Shown: positions 1 through 5,242 of the stretch, piece after piece
How positions within the stretch are numbered: the stretch's first letter is position 1
Layout: each line of letters begins with the position of its first letter
NCBI GenBank assembly: GCA_964551475.1
Contig: CAZKCI010000098.1
Location: 1-11,912, forward strand
Source of the DNA: CAZKCI01 sp964551475
Lineage (GTDB): Bacteria; Auribacterota; Erginobacteria; Erginobacterales; CAZKCI01
Length of the DNA stretch: 11,912 bases
Reading direction: 5' to 3'
The notes under the pieces: model-generated
Told to the model about the DNA's origin: nothing
What the model saw: the letters and a program-made list of their open reading frames with translations, nothing else
Database searches by the model: none
Position numbers and translations under genes: made by a program

Positions 1-198
1 CCCCCGGTAGAAAACTCCCATCCACTCTTCGCGAAAAAGCAGATCGGAGCTGATCTGGACCAGGGGAGCGGAGAGGGTTCCGGCCGCTTCGGCCGGAGCG
101 ATCTCCCGGCGGTAAAGAAAGCCCATCGTCGCCAGCCAGAGAACGGTCGAGCAGGCAAAGACAATGATTGCCTTGCGATGAGATAATAGGAAGCCCAT
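1..198 (-). CDS. Membrane-anchored protein of unknown function, N-terminal part only
   Basis: The ORF runs off the left edge, so only the first 66 codons are present. The product starts MGFLLSHRKAIIVFACST. It has a short basic N-terminus, a hydrophobic segment at about residues 9-26 and then an Ala-rich region, which fits a single-pass inner-membrane anchor or uncleaved signal with the bulk outside the cytoplasm. ATG at 198 is preferred because an extended -10 box lies at 208-216, which would put transcription start two or three bases before the ATG. An in-frame GTG at 225 would add nine residues but lies upstream of that box and has no Shine-Dalgarno sequence. I do not recognise a family. 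It is transcribed away from the repeat cluster at 199-505. Confidence 0.6.
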   Translation of the reverse strand, partial: MGFLLSHRKAIIVFACSTVLWLATMGFLYRREIAPAEAAGTLSAPLVQISSDLLFREEWMGVFYRG

Positions 199-207
199 GA
201 ATTTTGA

Positions 208-216
208 AATATACCA
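208..216 (-). promoter_or_regulatory. Candidate extended -10 promoter for the left-edge gene
   Basis: On the minus strand TGGTATATT reads as a TGn-extended -10 with TATATT, the same -10 hexamer used by two better-supported promoters at 6302-6330 and 8074-8102. No good -35 is visible 17 bases upstream, where the REP-like palindrome begins. Only nine bases separate the box from the ATG at 198, implying an essentially leaderless mRNA. Confidence 0.4.
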
Positions 217-230
217 CCTCTGCACGGATT

Positions 231-283
231 GTGGGAGCCCCGATAGTCCCGCACTTTTGACGGGACTATCGGGGCCGCGATCC
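231..283 (+). repeat. REP-like palindrome with expanded inner stem
   Basis: It begins GTGGGAG and ends GCGATCC, the same head and tail as the units at 11381-11406 and 11190-11255. Between them is a perfect 14-bp stem (238-251 with 261-274) and a 9-base loop. Head, palindrome and GCGATC tail resemble Pseudomonas-type REP sequences (GTGGGAGCGGG-loop-CCCGCGAT). The unit is followed by a CGGCCCGGCC box, as is the unit at 11381. Confidence 0.7.
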
Positions 284-303
284 GGTCCGGCCCGGCCAAA
301 GAA

Positions 304-389
304 TTCAACAGACGATTGAATGGGATTGAATGGGATGGGCTTGGCCGGCCGTCTGTATCCTATTCCATCCTATTCAATCGTCTGTTGAA
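304..389. repeat. Long hairpin repeat, copy A
   Basis: Bases 304-337 pair with 356-389 with one mismatch (327/366) and three G-T pairs, giving a stem of about 34 bp around an 18-base GC-rich loop that contains GGCCGGCC. Positions 342-391 are identical to 11464-11513 of copy B, while the left arms differ. Arms start TTCAACAGACGATTGAAT. There is no coding content. It sits centrally between oppositely oriented REP-like units, like the core of a BIME or a small non-autonomous element. Confidence 0.8.
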
Positions 390-420
390 AAATTCCAAGC
401 CCAAGCCGGCCCGGCTAATG

Positions 421-446
421 GATCGGGGCGGGACGCCCCTCCCACA
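421..446 (-). repeat. REP-like palindrome, reverse orientation
   Basis: On the minus strand it reads GTGGGAGGGGCG-TCC-CGCCCCGATC: the GTGGGAG head, a 6-bp stem (425-430 with 434-439) and the CGATC tail. It is identical in core to 11267-11292 and differs by one base from 11128-11153. It is followed by an acagta...agaagaagt stretch that also follows the copy at 11267. Confidence 0.7.
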
Positions 447-467
447 AAAAACAGTAATAGAAGAAGA

Positions 468-502
468 AGTGATCAGTTATCAGTTACTGATGACTGATCA
501 CT
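468..502. repeat. TGATCAGT palindrome, copy A
   Basis: A 35-base imperfect palindrome with 16 paired positions (468-483 with 487-502), a three-base loop and one G-T pair at 478/492. A 35-base counterpart with two arm mismatches lies at 11315-11349, again just after a reverse REP-like unit. It directly abuts the terminator at 505-540. Confidence 0.65.
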
Positions 503-504
503 AG

Positions 505-540
505 AAAAAAGCGGACCGACGTAAACGTCGGGGCGCTTTT
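505..540 (-). terminator. Rho-independent terminator for the TGSGD protein gene
   Basis: Read leftward, a stem (507-513 with 534-540 and 516-521 with 526-531, one 2-base internal mismatch) is followed by a run of six T on the minus strand. It lies 22 bases past the stop codon at 563. The stem sequence resembles the terminator at 5184-5223, which suggests a shared terminator cassette. Confidence 0.75.
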
Positions 541-562
541 GCCATCCCGATTATCGAAACGA

Positions 563-1822
563 TTATTGGTTGAGCTCCCGCCAATCCACCCGCTCGTGGG
601 GGCGGGCCGGCACCGGCACGCCGGAACCTCCCCGGGGGCCTTCATAGGTAGTGGGGTATAAGTGGTCGCCGCTGCCGGTGTTGGTGATCGACTTGGCGAT
701 GATGGCGGTGCAGATGTTTCCGCTTCCGCTGATATCGACGGCGGCGTTGGGGACGTAGAAACAACCCGCCAGGGAATCGCCGCTGCCGGTGATGTTAAAC
801 GTGCTGCCCGGGGAGACCACGTCGAGTTGCATGGCGTGCCCGCCCTTGTTGAAATCCCCGGACCCGGTCACCTGGAAGGTGAGCTTGGGACAAAGAAAGA
901 CCGTCTTCCCCGGGGCGATATGGATGTTCCCGCTCCCCGTGTGCGAGAAGTTGTTGTCGCAGTAGAGATCGGTGTTGTTCCCTCCGGTGCCGAAGTAGAT
1001 ATCCCCGGACCCGGTGAACTGAAATCCGGCGAAACGATAGTGGGTTCCGGTGAAATGCAGGCTTTTCGATCCCGTGATGGAGATGACGCCGCTCGAGATA
1101 TCGTAATCCCCGCTTTTCCCCGCGACCGCCACCGCTCCGGGCGAACCGCTGCTGTTCTTCCGGATGGTGGCGTCGCCGGCCACGGTGAGGGGGATGGAGG
1201 ACCCGCCTCCCTCCGGCCCGCCGTTGGCGATCACCCAGGCATAGTCGTCGCCGTCGGTGTCGCCGTCCCCGTCCTTGTCCCAGAGAGGGATGTAGGGGTC
1301 GACGCACTCGTAGCCCGTGTCTCCGGGCCGAGCCGGCGATCCGGAGGTATAGCCATCAGAGGCACCGGAGGGGTTGCGGGGCGGAGTGAGCTTGGTCCCA
1401 ACTTTTGTCGACCCGGTGGCTCTGAATGATTTTCCTTCCGTCATCAATACTTCCCCACTGAGGATCCCAGAACCAGTGATCGTAAAATCGCCGTTGGTCC
1501 CTACGCTTCCGGGTCCCATATTGCTCACGCTGCTGGGCGGACCGGAGGGGAAGTCGTCCGGGTTGTAGGAGTAGATGTCTCCGCTACCGGCGAAATCGCA
1601 ATAATCCTTGCCGAATATTCCGCATGGAAATCCGCCTCCCCCGGGAGTTCCCGCGCTTCCGCGGGCCATCGTCTCCGTGAGCCCTTTCACCGACTCGGCG
1701 AACACGTCCCCGGCGAACGTGGACAGGACGACGATCAGCGCCGTCGCGATGAGGGCGATCAGGAACAGGGTCGCGGCCAGTCCGCTGGCCGCGGGAATAT
1801 ATTTCTCGATCCAGGCATTCAT
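563..1822 (-). CDS. Membrane-anchored envelope protein with TGSGD repeats (DUF7305/PilX-type C-terminus)
   Basis: 419 residues. A hydrophobic helix at about 14-34 anchors the N-terminus. From about residue 79 onward short TGSGD/TGSGN motifs recur (79, 116, 270, 295, 319, 345, 365, 382), mostly every 20-25 residues in the second half, as expected for a right-handed beta-helix or bactofilin-like solenoid. The end (CFYVPNAAVDISGSGN, then AIIAKSI) resembles the C-terminal domain of many PilX-family proteins, which I believe is catalogued as DUF7305, and parallels the 5243-6259 product. An Asp-rich loop, DKDGDGDTDGDDY (182-194), looks like one dockerin-type calcium loop. The N-terminus faintly recalls a Flp pilin (SG before the helix) but lacks the usual Glu at +5. 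The ATG is supported by GGAGG at 1828-1832 (5-base spacing) and by a sigma-54 promoter 44 bases upstream. Likely exported and surface-associated; function is inferred. Confidence 0.8.
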   Translation of the reverse strand: MNAWIEKYIPAASGLAATLFLIALIATALIVVLSTFAGDVFAESVKGLTETMARGSAGTPGGGGFPCGIFGKDYCDFAGSGDIYSYNPDDFPSGPPSSVSNMGPGSVGTNGDFTITGSGILSGEVLMTEGKSFRATGSTKVGTKLTPPRNPSGASDGYTSGSPARPGDTGYECVDPYIPLWDKDGDGDTDGDDYAWVIANGGPEGGGSSIPLTVAGDATIRKNSSGSPGAVAVAGKSGDYDISSGVISITGSKSLHFTGTHYRFAGFQFTGSGDIYFGTGGNNTDLYCDNNFSHTGSGNIHIAPGKTVFLCPKLTFQVTGSGDFNKGGHAMQLDVVSPGSTFNITGSGDSLAGCFYVPNAAVDISGSGNICTAIIAKSITNTGSGDHLYPTTYEGPRGGSGVPVPARPHERVDWRELNQ

Positions 1823-1865
1823 CTCCCCCTCCGAAGTGGTTGGTTCATATGTCCCGCTACCTTTT

Positions 1866-1885
1866 CTAGCAAGATGCGTGCCAAA
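1866..1885 (-). promoter_or_regulatory. Sigma-54 promoter
   Basis: The minus strand reads TTTGGCACGCATCTTGCTAG, which contains the consensus TTGGCACG-N4-TTGCW with the invariant GG (1882-1881) and GC (1870-1869) exactly spaced. Predicted start of transcription is about 1857, giving a leader of about 35 bases with a good ribosome binding site before the ATG at 1822. Sigma-54 holoenzyme requires an AAA+ activator, and one is encoded next door at 2236-3582. Confidence 0.88.
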
Positions 1886-2066
1886 CGACGGGAGAAGCTT
1901 TCTCCGACGAGGGAGAAGGCGAGGGGGGAGAGGAAAAGAAATCGGGAGGGGATGAACGACTAAAAATAGACAGGATAGTGTCTAATATTAGGCAAACTGG
2001 GCAATGCTCTCATGCGGAGATTGTAGGCCGCTTCTGCGAAGCAGCGTCTGACCCGCCCGCTTCTAC

Positions 2067-2224
2067 TGTGGTGTCCCTGATGTTTGTTTGCATATAAATT
2101 GTCATTGCGAGGACCCAGAGCGAAGCGAAGGGGACGAAGCAATCTCTTGGATCGCAACAAGTTAAGATTGCTTCGCTTCCGCTCGCAATGACAAATCAAT
2201 GCAAGCTATCTCTGGGACACCACA
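2067..2224. repeat. MITE-like palindromic element with nested CATTGCGAG hairpin
   Basis: Perfect 11-bp outer inverted repeats, TGTGGTGTCCC at 2067-2077 and its complement at 2214-2224. Inside lies a second inverted pair, TTGTCATTGCGAG (2099-2111 with 2182-2194), and inside that an 11-bp pair (2135-2145 with 2165-2175). The inner part matches the CATTGCGAG...GAAGCAATCT palindromes widespread in uncultured bacterial genomes. No convincing target-site duplication: CTA occurs on both flanks but at unequal distance. No transposase is encoded. Confidence 0.7.
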
Positions 2225-2235
2225 CTAGAGCGGGC

Positions 2236-3582
2236 CTACAAGCTTAACCCGAATTTCTTCAGCTTGCCGTAAAGGGTGGTCCGGGTGATCCCGAGTTTCT
2301 TCGCGGCGAGGGAGATGTTCCGTCCGGACTCGGAGAGGGCGCGCTCGATCAGCCTTTTTTCGTGCTCACGGAGGTCGAGGGACTGCTCGTTCGCATACTC
2401 GGGCGCCGCGGAGAGGGGGGGGAGGTCGCCCGGGAGGATGATCTTTCCCCTGGCGACGACCACGGCGCGCTCCATGGCGTTCTGAAGCTCCCGGATGTTG
2501 CCCGGCCAGCGGTGATCGATGAGAAGACGGAGAGCCTCGGGAGCGATCCCTTCGATCCGGGAGCGGTTTTTCCTGGCGAACTGGCCGAGGAAGTGGCGGG
2601 CGAGGAGGAGGATGTCCTCCCTCCGTTCGCGCAGGGGGGGGAGGAAGAGCGGGATGACGTTCACCCGGTAGAAGAGGTCCTCCCGGAAGCGCCCCTCCCG
2701 GACCAGGCGCTCCAGGTCCTGGTTGGTGGCGGCGATGACGCGGACGTCGACCACGATCGTTTCTTCACCCCCCACCCGTTCGAACTTCCTCTCCTGCAGG
2801 AAGCGGAGGAGCTTGAGCTGGGCCGAAGGGGGGAAAGAGCCGATTTCATCGAGGAAGATGGTTCCCCCCTGGGCCTGCTCGAAACGTCCGATCTTCTTCC
2901 GGATGGCCCCTGTGAAAGCCCCTTTTTCATGGCCGAAGAGCTCGCTCTCCAGGAGGCTTTCCGTGAGGGCGGTGCAGTCGGCAATGATGAAGGCCTTGCC
3001 GCGGCGGGGGGAGGCAGCGTGGATGGCACGGGCGATCAGCTCCTTCCCGGTCCCGCTCTCGCCCCGGATCAGGACAGTGGAGTCGACCTGGGCGATCTCC
3101 GGTAGGAGGCCGTAAATCTTGCGGATCGAGGGGCTTTTCCCCACGGGCCGGTCCAGGGCGTAGCTGACGCCGGCCTCCTCCCGGAGAGAGGCGTTCTCTT
3201 CCCGGAGGCGCGAGAGGTCCGCGAGCTGGCGGGCCAGGGCGCGGATCTTCTCCGGCTGGAAGGGCTTGAGGATGTAGTCGTGGGCGCCCAGCTTAATCGC
3301 TTCCACGCCCGATTCGATCGATCCCGCCCCGGTGACGATGACCGAGGGGACGTCGACGGGGAGGGTCCTGATCCTCTTCAGCAGTTCGATGCCGCTGATG
3401 TCCGGGAGGCGGAGATCGATCAGGGCGGCGGCCGGAGGATCGTCGCGGATCATGCGCCAGGCCTCCTCTCCCCCCGCGGCGGCGGTCGTGCGGACGCCTT
3501 CCAGGTCGGAGAGAAGTTCGCAGAGCTCTTCGCGGGCGGCGGGATCGTCGTCCACGATCAGGATCAGTTTCGGGGAGGTCAT
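2236..3582 (-). CDS. NtrC-family sigma-54-dependent response regulator
   Basis: 448 residues, the normal length. Receiver domain about 5-120: acidic pocket D11-D13, phosphoacceptor D56, T84 and K106 are all present. A short linker leads to the AAA+ domain (about 146-375), with Walker A GESGTGKE (174-181), the sigma-54-contacting GAFTGA loop (221-226), Walker B TIFLDE (241-246), the arginine-finger region FREDLFYR (299-306) and RWPGNIREL (358-366). A Fis-type helix-turn-helix ends the protein (about 404-448). Every residue needed for phosphorelay, ATP hydrolysis and sigma-54 contact is visible, so it should be a working activator. It follows the kinase gene by 24 bases on the same strand with no strong ribosome binding site of its own, so coupled expression is likely. 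The likely target is the sigma-54 promoter 350 bases downstream (inferred). Closest known analogues are PilR, ZraR and AtoC. Confidence 0.93.
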   Translation of the reverse strand: MTSPKLILIVDDDPAAREELCELLSDLEGVRTTAAAGGEEAWRMIRDDPPAAALIDLRLPDISGIELLKRIRTLPVDVPSVIVTGAGSIESGVEAIKLGAHDYILKPFQPEKIRALARQLADLSRLREENASLREEAGVSYALDRPVGKSPSIRKIYGLLPEIAQVDSTVLIRGESGTGKELIARAIHAASPRRGKAFIIADCTALTESLLESELFGHEKGAFTGAIRKKIGRFEQAQGGTIFLDEIGSFPPSAQLKLLRFLQERKFERVGGEETIVVDVRVIAATNQDLERLVREGRFREDLFYRVNVIPLFLPPLRERREDILLLARHFLGQFARKNRSRIEGIAPEALRLLIDHRWPGNIRELQNAMERAVVVARGKIILPGDLPPLSAAPEYANEQSLDLREHEKRLIERALSESGRNISLAAKKLGITRTTLYGKLKKFGLSL

Positions 3583-3606
3583 GGCGTGGTCGATCCGGAT
3601 CGTTCC

Positions 3607-4938
3607 TCACTCCCGCGGCAGGAGCACGGTGAAGGCCGTCCCCTGGCCCTCGACGCTAGCCACCGAGATCTTCCCCCCGTGGACTTCCTCCACGATCCGG
3701 TAGGAGAGGGCGAGGCCCAGGCCGATCCCCTGGGCCTTGAGCGAGAAGAAAGGCGTGCCCAGCTGGGGGAGGGCGGCCGCGGGGATGCCGACTCCGGTGT
3801 CGGAAACGGTGACCGCGACCGTGCCGTCCTTTTCGCGGAACTCGCTCGCCAGTGTGAGCGTCCCTCCGTTCGGCATCGCTTCGAAGGCGTTCCGGATCAG
3901 GTTCTGGAATACCTCCGCCATCAGCCCCCGGTCAAGACGGAGAGCGGGAAGAGGGAGCAGCTTGTTCGCCACCGCCACGCCGGACGGAGGCAGCGTCTCC
4001 GCGACCTGAGCCGTCGCCTCCTCGATCAGGCGATTGAGGTCGGTTTGCGCCGGCGCGGACTTGGGCAGGCGGGAAAAATTGAGGAGGCTCGCGATGATCC
4101 GGTCGGCGTCCCGGACTTTCTCCGCGATGGTGGCCAGGTGCCGGGCGGATTTTTCGTCGCCGCCGGCCAGCCGGCGCTCCAGGTTGAAAGCCGCGGTCCG
4201 GATGACGCCCAGGGGATTGCGGATCTCGTGGGCGACGCAGGCGGCCATCGTGCCCAGAGCGGCGAGCTTCTCCGACCGGGCCAGGCTTTTTTCCAGGCGC
4301 TTGCGTTCGCTGACGTCGCGGAGGATCCCCGCCGTTCCCGCGATCGCCCCGCCCTCCCGTCGGTCGGGAAGCAGGATCAGGGACAAGTATCGGGTGCCGT
4401 TCGGAGTGGCGGAGATCTCGATCTCCAGGATTTTCGCCTCCCCCGACAGCGTCGCCTTCAGGGCTTCTCCGACCAAGGACTGGAGATGGCGGGGGAAAAG
4501 GCCGGGGAGGTGGTCGTTCCCCTTCGCCCGGCCGGACGAGACGAGGAGTTCGCCCAGGGGCCGGCTCGACTCCAGCACCCGCCCCTCCCGGTCCGCGCGG
4601 AAGATCACGTCCGGCAGGCGCCGCAAAAGAGCCCGATGCTCCTCCCGGACCGCGCGCAGGACTTGGGCGGCCTCCCCGAGCTGGGTCTTCAGATAGTTTT
4701 TCTCCCGGCGCAGGCGCTCGACACGGATTCGCTCGAAGCCGCTGAAGAATCCCACCGCCAGTCCGGTATAGAGGAAAAGGCCCCAATCCAGGCCGGGAAA
4801 CCCGCGTCCGGCGAGATAAAGGCGGAGAAGCACGCCGACGGCTCCGCCCGAGAGCGCCCCCACCAGGGAGTTCTCCAGGACCAGGCGGGGCAGGAGGGGG
4901 GAAGTTCGTTCGGGTGTCTGGGGGCGCCGGTTCGTCAC
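3607..4938 (-). CDS. Two-component sensor histidine kinase, membrane-bound, with PAS domain
   Basis: 443 residues. Two hydrophobic segments (about 22-42 and 52-68) are joined by only about ten residues, so there is almost no periplasmic sensor domain. A short coiled-coil-like stretch (70-105) and a PAS-like domain (about 106-210, ending GTAGILRDVSERKR) follow. The HisKA domain carries the phosphorylated H237 in AHEIRNPLG. The catalytic domain has the N box NLIRNAFEAM (347-356), G1 SDTGVGI (379-385) and G2 GIGLGL (404-409). The start is GTG at 4938 with GAGG at 4947-4950, eight bases away. It is the first gene of the pair with the NtrC-type regulator, as in PilSR, ZraSR and NtrBC. With little external sensor, the signal is probably read within the membrane or by the PAS domain. 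Confidence 0.92.
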   Translation of the reverse strand: MTNRRPQTPERTSPLLPRLVLENSLVGALSGGAVGVLLRLYLAGRGFPGLDWGLFLYTGLAVGFFSGFERIRVERLRREKNYLKTQLGEAAQVLRAVREEHRALLRRLPDVIFRADREGRVLESSRPLGELLVSSGRAKGNDHLPGLFPRHLQSLVGEALKATLSGEAKILEIEISATPNGTRYLSLILLPDRREGGAIAGTAGILRDVSERKRLEKSLARSEKLAALGTMAACVAHEIRNPLGVIRTAAFNLERRLAGGDEKSARHLATIAEKVRDADRIIASLLNFSRLPKSAPAQTDLNRLIEEATAQVAETLPPSGVAVANKLLPLPALRLDRGLMAEVFQNLIRNAFEAMPNGGTLTLASEFREKDGTVAVTVSDTGVGIPAAALPQLGTPFFSLKAQGIGLGLALSYRIVEEVHGGKISVASVEGQGTAFTVLLPRE

Positions 4939-4956
4939 GGGAACAGCCTCGGCCCC

Positions 4957-4985
4957 AGTTTACCAGAGCCGTCACGGGAAGGCAA
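4957..4985 (-). promoter_or_regulatory. Candidate sigma-70 promoter for the kinase-regulator operon
   Basis: Minus strand TTGCCT, 17 bases, TAAACT, preceded by TGG so that the -10 is TGn-extended. Each hexamer matches consensus at four of six positions. It places transcription start near 4950, about 12 bases before the GTG, with GAGG (4947-4950) at the very 5' end of the mRNA. Confidence 0.4.
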
Positions 4986-5012
4986 ACGGGACCTCTGTTG
5001 GCCGATCTTTCT

Positions 5013-5147
5013 CCCCACCGACACGAGGTCGGTGGGGGCGATCTTGCTGTAAGGCAAAGCTTCGGTGTCCCGATCGTTCGTCCCCACGGGACAAGCCCGT
5101 GGGGGACGGGCCCGGCCGCTCCCCGCGACCTGTTTTCGCGGGAGCGG
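5013..5147. repeat. Three consecutive strong hairpins
   Basis: Hairpin 1 pairs 5013-5022 with 5028-5037 (10 bp, loop ACGAG). Hairpin 2 pairs 5080-5090 with 5096-5107 with one bulged G (loop ACAAG). Hairpin 3 pairs 5116-5128 with 5136-5147 with one bulged C. CGATC or CGATCTT motifs flank hairpins 1 and 2, recalling the REP-like units elsewhere, but the GTGGGAG head is missing. They lie beyond the terminator at 5184 and upstream of the kinase promoter. Confidence 0.6.
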
Positions 5148-5183
5148 GAAATCGGCGAAAAGATGGAAATGCTTGACGGGGAC

Positions 5184-5223
5184 AAAAAAAAGCGCCCCGA
5201 CGTGGAACAGTCGGGGCGCTTTT
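5184..5223 (-). terminator. Rho-independent terminator for the 5243-6259 gene
   Basis: A perfect 14-bp stem (5188-5201 with 5210-5223, core GCGCCCCGAC) with an 8-base loop, followed on the minus strand by a run of T (eight A at 5184-5191 on the plus strand). It lies 20 bases past the stop codon. The plus-strand flank has only four T, so leftward termination is favoured. Confidence 0.85.
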
Positions 5224-5242
5224 CCCGGCGATCGTTTCGAGG

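Larger units (their letters stand above)
199..562. other. Intergenic region between the left-edge gene and the TGSGD protein gene
   Basis: No protein gene is supported here. The stretch holds a promoter for the leftward gene, two REP-like palindromes in opposite orientation (231-283 and 421-446), a long hairpin between them (304-389), a TGATCAGT palindrome (468-502) and a terminator (505-540) for the gene ending at 563. A 62-codon ORF crossing 316-504 is composed almost entirely of these repeats. Confidence 0.7.
1823..2235. other. Intergenic control region upstream of the TGSGD protein gene
   Basis: Holds, from left to right, the Shine-Dalgarno and a leader of about 35 bases, the sigma-54 promoter (1866-1885), two short palindromes (GGAGAA-GCT-TTCTCC at 1891-1905 and CTAATATTAG at 1982-1991) and a MITE-like repeat (2067-2224). 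If transcription starts near 1857, the palindromes centre near -41 and -130; the latter is in the normal range for an activator site. A 79-codon ORF (1960-2199) here comes from the repeat and is not called. Confidence 0.6.
4939..5242. other. Intergenic region upstream of the kinase gene
   Basis: No gene. Contains a candidate promoter for the kinase operon (4957-4985), three consecutive hairpins (5013-5147) and the terminator of the 5243-6259 gene (5184-5223). The rest shows nothing I can name. Confidence 0.6.

Noticed and set aside
316..504. 62-codon plus-strand frame
   Set aside because: It consists of the long hairpin, the REP-like unit and the TGATCAGT palindrome.
662..1429. Open frame (255 codons) on the plus strand opposite the TGSGD protein gene
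   Set aside because: Composition is a mirror of the Gly/Ser-rich gene below it, with no ribosome site or promoter.
563..1822. Calling the product a Flp-type pilin
   Set aside because: The helix is preceded by SG, but the conserved Glu at +5 is missing and the protein is 419 residues with a repetitive extracellular part, far longer than Flp pilins.
1960..2199. 79-codon frame on the minus strand starting MICHCERKRS
   Set aside because: The translation is that of the CATTGCGAG palindrome, a repeat known to create spurious ORFs in many genomes.
3280..5052. Long open frame (590 codons) on the plus strand opposite the kinase and regulator genes
   Set aside because: It lies antisense to two genes with complete catalytic motifs, is rich in Arg, Gly, Asp and Gln with no recognisable domain, and is explained by the high-GC codon pattern of the real genes.
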